A model generated the notes under the pieces. It did no database searches. It was not told where the DNA came from and saw only the letters and a list, made by a program, of their open reading frames with translations. From NCBI GenBank assembly GCA_003151475.1, contig PLXQ01000036.1:10477-74476 (forward strand): 64,000 bases of DNA. Reading direction: 5' to 3'. Shown piece by piece: positions 1 through 9,232 of the stretch; within the stretch, counting starts at the first letter, position 1; every line of letters begins with the position of its first letter. A program made the position numbers and the translations under genes. The stretch comes from Acidimicrobiaceae bacterium (GTDB taxonomy: Bacteria > Actinomycetota > Acidimicrobiia > Acidimicrobiales > UBA8190).

Positions 1-549
1 ACCTGGTGGATCCGCCAGGCCATTACCCGCGGTATCGCCAACACCGGCCGCACCATCCGCTTGCCGGTACACGCCGGCGACACGCTGAGCGCCGTGCAAA
101 AGGCGCAGAGCCATCTCGAGTCGAAGTTCGGTCGCCGGGCCACCATGGACGAGCTGGCGGCGGAGACTCGGCTCTCGTACGAGGCGCTGACCGACGTTCT
201 TCGCTGGCGTTCCGAGCCCCTGTCGTTGTCCGAGCCTCTGCGCGAGGACGGAGACGCCGACCTGGGAGACGTGGTGGCCGACGCCGGCGCCGTCTCGCCG
301 TTTGATCAGGCAGCCGAAGCCATGCTCGTCGGTGAGATCACCCGGCTGCTGGCCCCGCTCGACGAGCGCGAGGCGACCATTCTGCGCCTGCGTTTCGGTC
401 TCGATCGGGGCGAGCCTCGCACGCTCGAAGAGGTGGGCGAATATTTCAACCTGACGCGCGAACGGATCCGTCAGATCGAGGCCCGAGCCATGTCGAAGCT
501 CCGCCACCCGTCAGCCGACAATGGCGCCCGTGACCTGTTGATGGCCTGA
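1..549 (+). CDS. RNA polymerase sigma factor, sigma-70 family (3' part)
   Basis: The frame is open from base 1, so the N-terminus lies outside the window. It begins with TWWIRQAITR, the end of region 2.4 that reads the -10 element. Region 3 follows (KFGRRATMDELAAET), then a region 4 helix-turn-helix that recognises -35 (LEEVGEYFNLTRERIRQIE). LDEREATILRLRFGLDRG is typical of primary or principal-like (HrdB/SigB) factors rather than ECF factors. The C-terminal tail is short and ends in DLLMA. The protein directs core RNA polymerase to promoters. Whether it is the housekeeping factor or a paralogue cannot be told from this fragment. It is followed by a hairpin and then decayed DNA, so it appears to be the last gene of its unit. 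Confidence 0.93.
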   Translation, partial: TWWIRQAITRGIANTGRTIRLPVHAGDTLSAVQKAQSHLESKFGRRATMDELAAETRLSYEALTDVLRWRSEPLSLSEPLREDGDADLGDVVADAGAVSPFDQAAEAMLVGEITRLLAPLDEREATILRLRFGLDRGEPRTLEEVGEYFNLTRERIRQIEARAMSKLRHPSADNGARDLLMA

Positions 550-558
550 GCCTTGGCG

Positions 559-580
559 GCACGATTCCGCGGGATCGTGC
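559..580 (+). terminator. Candidate terminator hairpin after the sigma factor gene
   Basis: GCACGAT and ATCGTGC form a perfect 7-bp stem with an 8-base loop, starting 10 bases after the sigma stop codon. No T-run follows, as is common in high-GC actinobacteria. Only the position and the stem support the call. Confidence 0.5.
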
Positions 581-605
581 GGGCGGAGTCGCAAGCCGGT
601 TGCCG

Positions 606-1308
606 CTATGTCACATTTACTGTGAACACCTGTCGCACGACGTGTTTCGTCTTTCCGCTTCCGAAAGTCGCTGAGATCGTCAGCCGATACGGGTGAGGCT
701 TCTTGGCCGAGGGCGTGCCGGAGATCGTCGCCGTCCTGTTGCCGTCGTGTTGCCGTTGTCTTGAAATGAAACACCCTTCGGCACCTTGCCCTTCTTGGTG
801 ATCGAGGGTACCGGGCTCCCGAACGTCGTCACGGTGAAGGAGAAGACCGCCCCGCGACGCCGTGGCGTTGTCCACGCTGGTGATGGTGTCTCCTTTTAGC
901 CCCGCGAAGGATTGGATGCCTGCGAACGAATCAGACGTGGCACTACCCGGCCCGGGGTTCAAGCCCGTCACGGTCCCCGGGGAGGCGAGGGAGTCGTCTC
1001 TGGCAACGTGGGGGAAGAGGACCCGTCGTTACATCGCCGATATTGGGGACGGTCGGGCCGGTGGCGCTCATCGTCGAAGGTGAGAGGTGAACGGTCAGCT
1101 TCACCACCGGCTCCGCCGCACCATGGTGGGCGGGTACCCGGGCGCTCGAACTCCCCTCGAAGATTGCGGCGGTCCTGAGGTCGACCACGACCAGATGCAA
1201 CGGACTCCGGTCGAGAAGGTCGATCTCGCCCTCGAGCGGGTGGCACCGGCATGTTGGCGTACCCCCCGCCGGCGCCGGCAGACGATCCCTACGACAGTCG
1301 GACATCAC
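606..1308 (-). pseudogene. Decayed Ig-like (He_PIG-type) repeat protein remnant
   Basis: On the minus strand, three reading frames must be joined to recover a plausible surface protein. First comes EPVVKLTVHLSPSTMSATGP, then SPGTVTGLNPGPGSATSDSF, then SVDNATASRG followed by AVFSFTVTTFGSPVPSITKK. It ends SGTPSAKKPHPYRLTISATF, KHVVRQVFTVNVT and a stop at 606-608. The order (initial strand, PSITKKGKVPKGVSF, then SGTP...Y..TI.ATF) matches putative-Ig repeats of secreted actinobacterial proteins. At least three frame changes in about 700 bases make an intact gene unlikely. There is no convincing start, and the upstream boundary is approximate. This accounts for most of the 940-base gap between the sigma gene and the beta-helix gene. 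Confidence 0.45.
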
Positions 1309-1490
1309 TCAAAGTGCCTCGACGACCACAATATGACTCGAACGCTACAAGCAAGAGGTGGATTGCTCCGGCCTGTGTCGTCATCAATATTGCCCATCGC
1401 AAAATCCGACGTGACGTGTTTGAATAATCGCCTTGAGCGGGCGGTTTGTACCGAATTATCCGAGCGGGCCAGGGTCGATGGAGGAGAATT

Positions 1491-2777
1491 ATGGGACAGT
1501 CACGAGGTTGGATGGGGCGGATGGCGGGCGCCGGGACGGCGCTGCTCCTTGGCGGGGGTCTCACCCTGGTCGCCGTGACACCGGCATCGGCATCGGCCGG
1601 GGTGACCATTTATGCGTCGCCAACGGCGGCCGGAGGAGCGGGGACGTCGTGCACCACGGCGGCGTTCACGACCATCAGCGCCGCCGTGGCCAGCGCCGCC
1701 GCCGGCGACACGGTGGTGGCTTGCCCGGGTACCTACACCGAGGACGTGGTCATCACCGTGCCGCTGACCCTCGTCGGTGAGCAGGCCACCATTGACGCCA
1801 CCGGACTGAGCGGGGCGACCACCGGTTCCATTCTCGGACAGGCGCCATACAACGGCATCACCATTGAATCGTCGAAGGTGACCGTCGAGGGGTTCACGGT
1901 GCAGGGTGCGCAGGGAGAAGGCATCTTGGCCATCAACCCCAATCCGAAAGCGGTGATGATCGAAGGACATCCACTCTTCACCGGTAAGCCCATCACCAAG
2001 GTGACCATCGAGAACAACATCGTCGAGAACAATGACCTCGGGTTCGGCGACCCGTCATCGCCGTACATGTCCTGCACGCCGAACGGTGGGGCCGACTGCG
2101 GCGAGGGGATCCACCTCCTGAGTGTGGCCAAATCCTCGGTGATCGACAACGAATCGGTGGGGAACTCCGGCGGGATCCTGCTGACCGATGAATTCGGGCC
2201 GAACCACGACAACGTGATCGAGGGAAACTACGTGGCGCACAACAGCAAGGACTGCGGCATCACCGTGCCGAGCCACAGTGTCGGGCTGAACCCGAAGACT
2301 CTCCAGCCCGATCCCTCCTTCGGCGGCGACTACAACAACTTGATCATCGACAACCAGGCCATCGACAACGGTGTCAACGGTTTCGGAGCCGGGATCGGCA
2401 TCTTTGCGCCGAGCCCGTACTCGGCGTCCTACGACAATGTCGTTTCCGGCAACCTGATCGAGGGGAACGGTCTCGCAGGCATCTCGGTGCACAGCCATGC
2501 GCCCAACGCCTACGTGAACGGCAACGTGTTCACCTACAACACCATCGGTCAGAACAATGTGGACCTGGCCGACGGTACCGACACCGGGGCGCATGACGGA
2601 TTCACCACCGGGATCCTCATCTGGTCGGCGGTGACCAAGTACGAGTTCACGGTGTCGCACAACAAGATCTCCGACAACACCTACGGCATCTGGCTGACGC
2701 CGGGCACCGTGAAGATCTCAGGGATCAGGTCCAACCACTTCTCCGTGACCACGCCACTGTTCCTGTCTAGCCAGTAG
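1491..2777 (+). CDS. Secreted right-handed beta-helix (NosD/pectate-lyase-like) protein
   Basis: About 428 aa. The ATG at 1491 is chosen because GAGGAG ends four bases upstream and a clear Sec signal peptide follows: a basic start, a hydrophobic core ending GGGLTLVAVTP, and an ASASA cleavage site near residue 35. An in-frame ATG at 1446 would bury the signal. The body has many short beta-helix rungs (VTIENNIVENND, DNESVGNSGGILL, VSGNLIEGNGLAGISVHSH, HNKISDNTYGIWL), which fits the parallel beta-helix repeat family (Beta_helix/NosD-like). Such proteins bind or cleave polysaccharides, but no catalytic residues can be assigned here. It probably acts outside the cell. It stands alone, convergent with the broken ABC/LuxR locus nine bases downstream. 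Confidence 0.82.
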   Translation: MGQSRGWMGRMAGAGTALLLGGGLTLVAVTPASASAGVTIYASPTAAGGAGTSCTTAAFTTISAAVASAAAGDTVVACPGTYTEDVVITVPLTLVGEQATIDATGLSGATTGSILGQAPYNGITIESSKVTVEGFTVQGAQGEGILAINPNPKAVMIEGHPLFTGKPITKVTIENNIVENNDLGFGDPSSPYMSCTPNGGADCGEGIHLLSVAKSSVIDNESVGNSGGILLTDEFGPNHDNVIEGNYVAHNSKDCGITVPSHSVGLNPKTLQPDPSFGGDYNNLIIDNQAIDNGVNGFGAGIGIFAPSPYSASYDNVVSGNLIEGNGLAGISVHSHAPNAYVNGNVFTYNTIGQNNVDLADGTDTGAHDGFTTGILIWSAVTKYEFTVSHNKISDNTYGIWLTPGTVKISGIRSNHFSVTTPLFLSSQ

Positions 2778-2785
2778 CGCAGGGC

Positions 2786-2923
2786 TCAGGAGTCGAGGAA
2801 GCGGAGAACAGCCAGGACCCGGCGGTGGTCCGACTGCGACACCGGCAGGTCGAGCTTGGCGACGATGTTGGCCACGTGCTTCTCCACCGCGCCCTCGGAG
2901 ACGACGAGGGCGGTGGCGATGGC
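2786..2923 (-). pseudogene. C-terminal LuxR-type HTH remnant, fused out of frame to ABC gene
   Basis: On the minus strand the last 46 codons before the stop at 2786 read AIATALVVSEGAVEKHVANI, then VAKLDLPVSQSDHRRVLAVL, then RFLDS. This is the C-terminal end of a LuxR/FixJ (NarL-type) response regulator: recognition helix SEGAVEKHV and the characteristic DHRRVLAVLRFL tail. Nothing upstream encodes the receiver or the first half of the HTH. Instead the sequence runs directly, one base out of frame, into an ABC ATPase. A deletion that joined two neighbouring genes is the simplest explanation. Confidence 0.7.
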
Positions 2924-3392
2924 CGTTGATGGGCTCGTCGAAGAGAAGGACAGCCGGGTCGCCCAAGAGGGCGCCGGCGATCCCTAGGCGCTGGCCCATG
3001 CCGAGCGAGTACTTGCCGGCCCGGTCATGGGCCACGGATGTGAGCCCGACGACGTCCGGTACCTCGTCGATGCGCCGACGGGGAATGTCGTTCGTCTTGG
3101 TGAGAATGAGAAGGTGGTTGTAGGCGCTCCGAAAAGGATGGAAGGCCTTGGCGTCAAGCAGTGCGCCCACCTCGCGCAGGGGCCAACGGAGTTCGCTGTA
3201 GGGCGTGCCGTTCACGAGAGCAGCCCCGGCCGTCGGGGTGTCGAGACCCATGATCATGCGCATGGTGGTCGACTTCCCCGAGCCATTGGGGCCGAGAAAG
3301 CCGGTGACGACACCGGGGGTGACCTCGAGGCTCAGGTCCGAGACGGCCACGGTCTTGCCGTAGTGCTTGGCCAGTGAATGGGCAGCGATCAT
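2922..3392 (-). pseudogene. Truncated ABC transporter ATP-binding protein
   Basis: The ATG at 3392 begins MIAAHSLAKHYGKTVAVSDL. Walker A is GPNGSGKST, the signature region is KYSLGMGQRLGIA (LGMGQ in place of LSGGQ) and Walker B is AVLLFDEPING. The protein resembles ATPases of the bacitracin/daunorubicin-export type. Homology stops right after Walker B: the D-loop, the switch histidine and the C-terminal part are missing, and the frame continues into nonsense because the next bases belong to a LuxR gene read in another frame. The product should not hydrolyse ATP productively. No permease gene is adjacent, consistent with loss of the rest of the transporter. Confidence 0.75.
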
Positions 3393-3516
3393 GGATCTCA
3401 CCGTACGGAACTGCCCCCACGATGAGAATGCCCCTACCGGGCGTCTCCTACTGGGGCTAATCCCCGCGCCTTCTCCTAGTATGACGGCGCCGTCAGTTCG
3501 GATCGGGGGAGAGTCG

Positions 3517-4893
3517 ATGAGACGTGTCAAAGCGGCCGTGACAGCGCTGGCCGCCGTGTTGTGTGCCTCGGTCGGGCTGGCCGCGTGCTCGTCGGGCCCC
3601 TCGCCATCCCAGGCGTCGTCCACGCCGACGGGAAACAGCGTCCCCCTCGTCGCCGGAGGCGTGGCCAAGGGAGCCAAATACCTGGTCTATTGGGACCAGA
3701 ACGAAGAGGAGGACTTCTTATCGATGCCCTCCGGAATTCAAGGCCAGCTCACACCGCCCTGGGACCCGAACGGGCAGATGTGCATCCTGCACGACGGCCG
3801 ATTCGTCGTGGGCTACGACCCCACCCTTCCGGCCCAGAAGAACATCGGCAGTGCCAAGCCCTACAAGCAGCCGGCCGACGGCGAGGAGCTCGACGAGCCG
3901 AACGGCTCGTTCAGTGGGCAGAACCTCTACGTGCCGGGGCGCTTCAAGATGCCCGGCCAGAGCATCGGGGGTGACTCCCCGCCGACGTCCAACGGCGTGT
4001 TCAACAACAACCAGACCTACACCGGGTGCGCCGTCGACAGCAACGGCAACGTCTTCGGCAGCGATATCGCCACCGCCCAGGGTGCCTACCCACCGCCCAG
4101 CAGCGGACGGTTGGTGGAGTGGTTCGCACCCAACTACACGTCCTACTGCATCGTCTACGGCCCCACCACCGGAGGGGCCGGACCGCATCACACCGACGGG
4201 ACGGGCGGCCTGGCCCAGCCCGGGACGATGACCCTGGCCGACAACGGCGACCTGCTCGTCCCCAACGTCGGCACGTCGAGCGTGCTCCGTTTCGCCCGGT
4301 CATCGATGCCTCCGAAAGCGTCGGCATGCCCCGGGGGGATCTACCCCCGGCCGAAGGTACAGGTGTCGACGTTCGTGAAGGGCTTGTCGTTCCCGGCCGG
4401 GATCGCCAAGGATCCGACGTGTGACTGCTTCGCCATCAGCAGCTACATCGGGGACCCGGCCATACGGTGGGTGACCAAGAACGGCGGCCCCGAACCCGGT
4501 CGTGTGTCGGTGCCCGGCGAGACGATCGCCCAGTTGGGAACGGACGCCAACAGCTACAACCCGTTCGGTCTGGCCTTCGCCCCTGACGGCACTCTCTACT
4601 TCATCGACATCCACGTCACCTGCAAGGACAACATGGTGAGCGAAGGATGTGGTCCGGCGGACTACGGGGGCCGGGCCATGAAGGTGACCTTCTCCGGCGG
4701 CCGGCCGAGCGTCCCCACGGTCGTACACGCCGGGTTCGACTTCCCCACCAGCGTCACCGTGTGTGTGTCCGCCACCCAGGTGTGCCCGTATCCGACGGGG
4801 AAGATCGTGGCGCCCTTGTCGGGCCCGTCGGAGAACCCGTCGCCCGACGCCGGACCTCCCTCTAACGCACCGGCCACAGCCGGGTTCGGGTAA
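3517..4893 (+). CDS. Secreted lipoprotein with beta-propeller-like (SMP-30/NHL-type) repeats
   Basis: 458 aa. The ATG at 3517 follows a GGGGGAGAG ribosome site and starts a lipoprotein signal (MRRVKAAVTALAAVLCASV) with lipobox LAAC. An earlier in-frame ATG at 3367 lies upstream of this signal and is rejected. The mature part has propeller-style strands: GTMTLADNGDLLVPNVG, LSFPAGIAKDPTCDCFAIS, NPFGLAFAPDGTLYFIDIH and FDFPTSVTVCVSA. These fit an SMP-30/gluconolactonase or NHL-like fold, but no metal-binding set is convincing, so the substrate is unknown. Paired cysteines suggest disulfides outside the cell. Five bases separate it from the PQQ-type propeller gene, so the two are probably co-transcribed and act at the cell surface. 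Confidence 0.75.
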   Translation: MRRVKAAVTALAAVLCASVGLAACSSGPSPSQASSTPTGNSVPLVAGGVAKGAKYLVYWDQNEEEDFLSMPSGIQGQLTPPWDPNGQMCILHDGRFVVGYDPTLPAQKNIGSAKPYKQPADGEELDEPNGSFSGQNLYVPGRFKMPGQSIGGDSPPTSNGVFNNNQTYTGCAVDSNGNVFGSDIATAQGAYPPPSSGRLVEWFAPNYTSYCIVYGPTTGGAGPHHTDGTGGLAQPGTMTLADNGDLLVPNVGTSSVLRFARSSMPPKASACPGGIYPRPKVQVSTFVKGLSFPAGIAKDPTCDCFAISSYIGDPAIRWVTKNGGPEPGRVSVPGETIAQLGTDANSYNPFGLAFAPDGTLYFIDIHVTCKDNMVSEGCGPADYGGRAMKVTFSGGRPSVPTVVHAGFDFPTSVTVCVSATQVCPYPTGKIVAPLSGPSENPSPDAGPPSNAPATAGFG

Positions 4894-4898
4894 GGGCG

Positions 4899-6488
4899 GT
4901 GGGCGCCACTCGACGACGCGGCGCGGGCGCGCCGCCGCCGGCGGCATCCCGGGTCCGACGTGTCGCCATCGAAGCGTCGGCGCTCGTGCTCGTGATCGCG
5001 GCTTTGGTCAGTTGCAGTGCGGCGCGGGCCACCAGCCTTCGGATCCACTCCCCAGGGCCGTGGGACTGGCCCACCTACGGCCACGACGCCCAGCACACCT
5101 TTCACGGCCGGACCACGTTGACCGAGAAGCAGGCGCCCACCCTTTCGGTGGCGTGGTTTTTCCTTACCGGCGATGCCGTGACGGCCACGCCCACGGTGGT
5201 GAACGGCACCGTCTACGTCGGATCGTGGGACGACACGTTCTACGCCCTCGACCTGGAGACGGGTCACCTACGGTGGAAGTACAGGCTGAGCCCGCAGAAC
5301 GCCGTCACCCCGTACCCGGGCCAGCATCCCCGGTCGGTGACGTCCGACGGCGGGCTCGTCACGTCCTCGGCGTGGTACGAAGCCGGCGACGGGAAGCGGC
5401 CTGATCTCGTCATCTTCGGTGGCGGCTACACCCTTTACGCACTGAACGCCGCCACCGGCGCGCTGTACTGGCGACACGACTACACCGGTCGTCCCGACAG
5501 GACCCCCGACCCCGCCGGCGACGGGACCCGGATCTTCTCGTCCCCGGTGGTGGTGGGGAACAAGGTGCTCTTCGGGACCGACGTCGACGGCGAGAAGGGA
5601 CACCGTGGCTATGTCGTAGCCGCCGATCTGAATACCGGGAAGCCGGTGTGGGAGTACCAGACCGACGTGAGCGGCGGTCAACTGCTGAACGACGGCTGCG
5701 GCAGCGTCTGGTCGTCGGGCACGGTGTTGCCGAATTTGGGACTCGTGGTCTTCGACTCCGCTGACTGCGGCTTCTCCAATCCGCCACCGACGGCCGAGAC
5801 GGTCTTTGCTCTGCACATCGGCGACGGGACGCTGGCGTGGAGGTACCGGCCGCCCCGCCAGGACGACAAATGTGATCTCGACTTCGGGGCCACGCCCAAC
5901 GCCGGACTGAACGCCGATGGCAATGCCGAATTCCTCGGCGTGGGGGGCAAGGATGGCAGCTACTACTCGCTCGATCCGGCCACCGGTCACCTGCGATGGC
6001 ACACGAACGTCGTCTTCGGCGGGTTCGCCGGAGGTTTCATCGCCACCACCGCCTACGACGGGAGCCGGGTGTACGGATCGACGGCCATCGGTGACTTCGG
6101 CAAGTTCGAGGGTGCCGGTGAGATCTTCTGCGACCCGAGCGACCCTCTCGACCTTCCCATGCAGGAGCCGACGGTGGATGCCTTCGACGCCGGCACCGGC
6201 GCTGTCGACTGGCAGGCCAACCACGGGGCCTCATTCGCCCCCACGACGGTGGCCGGGACCATGACGTTCAACGGCCCGGCCCTCGGCGGTGCGGTGATCA
6301 ACGTACGCGACGCCGACAGCGGATTCCTCATCGATCAGGTGGGGCTCCCCGGAGCGGACTGGTCCGGTGTCGCCACCGTAGGCGACGCCCTGGTGGTGGG
6401 CATCGGGGACACGTATACGGCCGGACCGGCCGGTGTCGCCGTCGTCACCCCCGGCGGGAAGGCGCCGATCGTTCCAACTCAGCGCTGA
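4899..6488 (+). CDS. Lipoprotein with PQQ-like beta-propeller repeats
   Basis: 529 aa from a GTG at 4899, five bases after the previous stop. The N-terminus has a basic stretch, a hydrophobic helix (ASALVLVIAALVS) and a lipobox-like LVSC, so it is probably a membrane-anchored lipoprotein. Repeated blades such as GTVYVGSWDDTFYALDLETG, ALNAATGALYWRHDYTG, SYYSLDPATGHLRWHT and AFDAGTGAVDWQANHG define an eight-bladed PQQ/BamB-type propeller. WPTYGHDAQHT is seen in PQQ-dependent dehydrogenase-like proteins. I cannot show the catalytic calcium and cofactor residues of true alcohol dehydrogenases, so a scaffold or sensing role is equally possible. It sits between a lipoprotein propeller and a kinase. 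Confidence 0.85.
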   Translation: MGATRRRGAGAPPPAASRVRRVAIEASALVLVIAALVSCSAARATSLRIHSPGPWDWPTYGHDAQHTFHGRTTLTEKQAPTLSVAWFFLTGDAVTATPTVVNGTVYVGSWDDTFYALDLETGHLRWKYRLSPQNAVTPYPGQHPRSVTSDGGLVTSSAWYEAGDGKRPDLVIFGGGYTLYALNAATGALYWRHDYTGRPDRTPDPAGDGTRIFSSPVVVGNKVLFGTDVDGEKGHRGYVVAADLNTGKPVWEYQTDVSGGQLLNDGCGSVWSSGTVLPNLGLVVFDSADCGFSNPPPTAETVFALHIGDGTLAWRYRPPRQDDKCDLDFGATPNAGLNADGNAEFLGVGGKDGSYYSLDPATGHLRWHTNVVFGGFAGGFIATTAYDGSRVYGSTAIGDFGKFEGAGEIFCDPSDPLDLPMQEPTVDAFDAGTGAVDWQANHGASFAPTTVAGTMTFNGPALGGAVINVRDADSGFLIDQVGLPGADWSGVATVGDALVVGIGDTYTAGPAGVAVVTPGGKAPIVPTQR

Positions 6489-6618
6489 CCAGGACGCTCG
6501 GGCCGCTGATGGCCCTTGGCTCCGCTTCGTCGAGGAAGGCGACCGGCGGATCAGCGGTTGTTTCAGGACGTCGACGAACTCGGCGGTCGCAGGGACGAGG
6601 GCTACCCTAAAAGGGACC

Positions 6619-8151
6619 ATGACCGCTGTCTCTGAACTGCTCGGTGGGCGTTACCGGCTCGCCGAGGTCCTCGGCCAGGGTGGGATGTCCGACGTCTACC
6701 GGGCCGTCGACGAGCGCACAGGCTTGGCCGTCGCCGTCAAGATCGTCCGCTCGGGCGATCCCGAGTTCGCCCGCCGACTGGCACAAGAAGCCCGCGCCCT
6801 CGAGCAGTTTGAGCACCCTGGTCTCGTCCGGCTCCTCGACACAGGGGTGACGGGCGCACAGGCCTACCTGGTGATGGAGCTCATCAAGGGGTCGACGCTC
6901 GCCGAGGCTCTCCGGCAGAGACAACTGCCCACGTCGGAGACGGCGCGGATCGGCGCCAATCTGGCGGGCGCTCTCGCTTACGTCCATGCCCGGGGCATCG
7001 TCCACCGCGACGTGAAGCCGGCCAATGTTCTCGTCACCACCGACGGCGACGCCCGGCTCGGCGACTTTGGTATCGCCCGGTTGATGGACGCGTCGACGAT
7101 GACGATCGCCGGCACCACGTTGGGGACCGCCGCCTATATGGCCCCCGAACAGCTCGAAGACCATCAGGTGGGACCGGGCGCCGACATCTGGTCCCTCGGC
7201 ATCGTGCTCCTCGAGTGCCTTACGGGCCGTCGCGTCTACGAAGGCACCCCCAGTGAGGTCGTGGCCAAGCGGTTGGCCGGTCCGGTGTCGCTTCCCGCCG
7301 ACCTGCCCGCCCCGTGGAGGCTGCTGCTGAGCGGGATGCTCGACCACCAACCCGACCGTCGTCTCGATGGAGCCGAGGTCGCCTCGTTGCTGACGAGCCC
7401 GATATTCGCCACGTCATGGGAGCCTTCGACGATCGCCGCCAACGACACACGGTCACCATCTGTACTTTCAGACCTGACGGCGCTCGCTCCGATCTCCGCA
7501 TCCGCCACCACGCGGGTCCTCGCGTCCGACGACACCCGCGCCGCCCCCTATGGCCTGGTGCCGGCACCCCGTCCACAACACGCACGTCGTTGGCCGTTCG
7601 GCGTAGCCGCCGCCGTCGTGATCGTCGGGTTGGCCGTGGGGCTGGTCCTCGCCTTCGGGTCGAGTCCTGCGGCTCACCGGAGGCCGCCGAAAGCGGCGAA
7701 CCTCAATGCCCACTCTCCAGGCCAGAGCACCACGACGACCACGACGACCACGACGACAACGATCCCCACCGGGGCAACGGCACTGGCCGGCCTGAACCGT
7801 GACGTTGCCGCTGCCGTGGGCGCCGGCGTCATCGATGCGGGTACCGGGAGCGCCATCACCGGTCCGGCGGGGCGCGCGGTGACCGATGAACAAGCAGGCA
7901 GGACGAAGCAGGCCGCCTCTCAGCTGCAACAAGCAGAACTGGCTATCTCCGACGGCGTCCAGAACGGATCCATCAGCCAGGACGAAGGAAATATCTTGCA
8001 ATCGGACATAGCGACACTGGCCGCGGCACTCGGTTTGAGCGGGACGACCACGGCGCCGACGGTGGCGCCGACCACCGTGCCGACCATTGCCCCAGGACCG
8101 ACGGCACCGGCACCTACGGGACCGGGTCACGGCAAGGGCAAGAACCACTGA
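6619..8151 (+). CDS. Membrane Ser/Thr protein kinase (PknB-type catalytic domain)
   Basis: 510 aa. The ATG at 6619 follows AAAAGGGA. The catalytic domain spans about residues 10-275: P-loop LGQGGMSDVY near 17, AVKIV lysine near 41, HRDVKPAN near 128-135, DFGIA near 148 and APEQ. Every residue needed for Hanks-type activity is visible. A proline/threonine linker leads to one transmembrane helix near residues 325-347. An extracellular part follows with a ten-threonine run and a helical domain (AGRTKQAASQLQQAELAISD). No PASTA repeats are present, unlike the kinase at 52189. The neighbouring propeller lipoproteins could be its surface partners or ligands; that is inference. The Thr run is encoded by an ACG/ACC trinucleotide repeat and may vary in length. 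Confidence 0.92.
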   Translation: MTAVSELLGGRYRLAEVLGQGGMSDVYRAVDERTGLAVAVKIVRSGDPEFARRLAQEARALEQFEHPGLVRLLDTGVTGAQAYLVMELIKGSTLAEALRQRQLPTSETARIGANLAGALAYVHARGIVHRDVKPANVLVTTDGDARLGDFGIARLMDASTMTIAGTTLGTAAYMAPEQLEDHQVGPGADIWSLGIVLLECLTGRRVYEGTPSEVVAKRLAGPVSLPADLPAPWRLLLSGMLDHQPDRRLDGAEVASLLTSPIFATSWEPSTIAANDTRSPSVLSDLTALAPISASATTRVLASDDTRAAPYGLVPAPRPQHARRWPFGVAAAVVIVGLAVGLVLAFGSSPAAHRRPPKAANLNAHSPGQSTTTTTTTTTTTIPTGATALAGLNRDVAAAVGAGVIDAGTGSAITGPAGRAVTDEQAGRTKQAASQLQQAELAISDGVQNGSISQDEGNILQSDIATLAAALGLSGTTTAPTVAPTTVPTIAPGPTAPAPTGPGHGKGKNH

Positions 8152-8214
8152 TCCGGCGACTCTCGGTCGCTGTCGACGGACGGCATCAAGGCGCGGGGGA
8201 TGACGGGCGCCTCA

Positions 8215-9156
8215 TCAGCGATCGACGTATCTGTCGGTCAGGGACCGGAGAATCTCGTCACACTCGAGAGCGCAGCCCCGGATGATCTCGGCCACGGGTC
8301 GGCTGGCCGTGATGCGCCCGGCCACCTGACCGCCGAGGGCGATCCCGTTGTCGAGGTCGCCACCGAAATAGACGTCGGAGACGCGGCCGAAGGAGGCCAT
8401 GGCGTTGTTCGTGTGGTCGGCCTCGAGACGCTCGCTGTAGGGCGTGCGCAGGGCTCGCAGCCCCGGCGACGTGTGGCCGTTCAGGAACACCGTGTCGGTC
8501 TCGGTGGCATCGATGATGGCCTGCTTCCAGGCGGCGTGGACCGGCGATTCGATTGACGACACCATGGCCGTGCCCAACTGGACGCCTTCGGCGCCGAGAG
8601 CCAGGGCGGCCGCCATTGTCGCGCCGTCGAGAAAGCCACCGGCGGCGATGACGGGTAGGTCGAAGGCTTTGGTCACCGAAGGAAGAAGAACCATGGTCGA
8701 GACCGGTCGTGGGTTCTTGAAGCCACCGCCTTCGCCTCCCTCGACGATCAGGCCGTCGACCCCGGCGTTCACTGCTTTTTCGGCCGCCCGGAGGGTGGGG
8801 ACGACGTGGAAGACGGTGAGGCCGCCGTCCTTCAGCTGCGCTGTGTACTTCGTCGGGCTCCCGGCCGAGGTGGTGACGAAGCGGATCCCCTGGGAGATGA
8901 CGAAGTCGACGATGGCTGTCGGGTCGGCCACGAAAGCCTGGGCGATGTTCACACCGAAGGGCTTGTCGGTGAGGTCCTTCATCTTTGCGATCTCGTCCCG
9001 GATCACATCGAGCTCGCCCGACGAGGTCTCAATGATCCCCATGGCCCCGGCGTTGGAGACCGCCGAAGCCAAGGTCGAGCGGGCAATCCATCCCATGGGG
9101 GCCTGGACGATGGGGATCTCGACGCCGAGGAGTGCGGTCACCCGGTTGGTCAACAT
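8215..9156 (-). CDS. Nitronate monooxygenase family FMN enzyme (2-nitropropane dioxygenase-like)
   Basis: 313 aa from the ATG at 9156; a longer frame upstream lacks homology. The N-terminus [20 protein letters not shown], then [41 protein letters not shown] and [12 protein letters not shown], match the NMO/IMP-dehydrogenase-like TIM barrel that binds FMN. Such enzymes oxidise alkyl nitronates, and relatives act as enoyl-ACP reductases or in degradation of unusual carbon compounds. HVVPT in the middle, rather than a clear catalytic His set, leaves class I or II undecided. It lies 76 bases after a VOC protein gene on the same strand, so the two may form a unit. Confidence 0.88.
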   Translation of the reverse strand: MLTNRVTALLGVEIPIVQAPMGWIARSTLASAVSNAGAMGIIETSSGELDVIRDEIAKMKDLTDKPFGVNIAQAFVADPTAIVDFVISQGIRFVTTSAGSPTKYTAQLKDGGLTVFHVVPTLRAAEKAVNAGVDGLIVEGGEGGGFKNPRPVSTMVLLPSVTKAFDLPVIAAGGFLDGATMAAALALGAEGVQLGTAMVSSIESPVHAAWKQAIIDATETDTVFLNGHTSPGLRALRTPYSERLEADHTNNAMASFGRVSDVYFGGDLDNGIALGGQVAGRITASRPVAEIIRGCALECDEILRSLTDRYVDR

Positions 9157-9232
9157 CTCCGCATCTTGGCACGCGGAGGTGCCAGCCCACTCGGGAGTCA
9201 GGACCGCAGAAACGGACAGGCGTCGAAGATGG

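Noticed and set aside
7726-7765. CRISPR-like or functional repeat array in the kinase gene
   Set aside because: It is a simple ACG/ACC trinucleotide run encoding threonines in a linker. No spaced repeats occur anywhere in the window.
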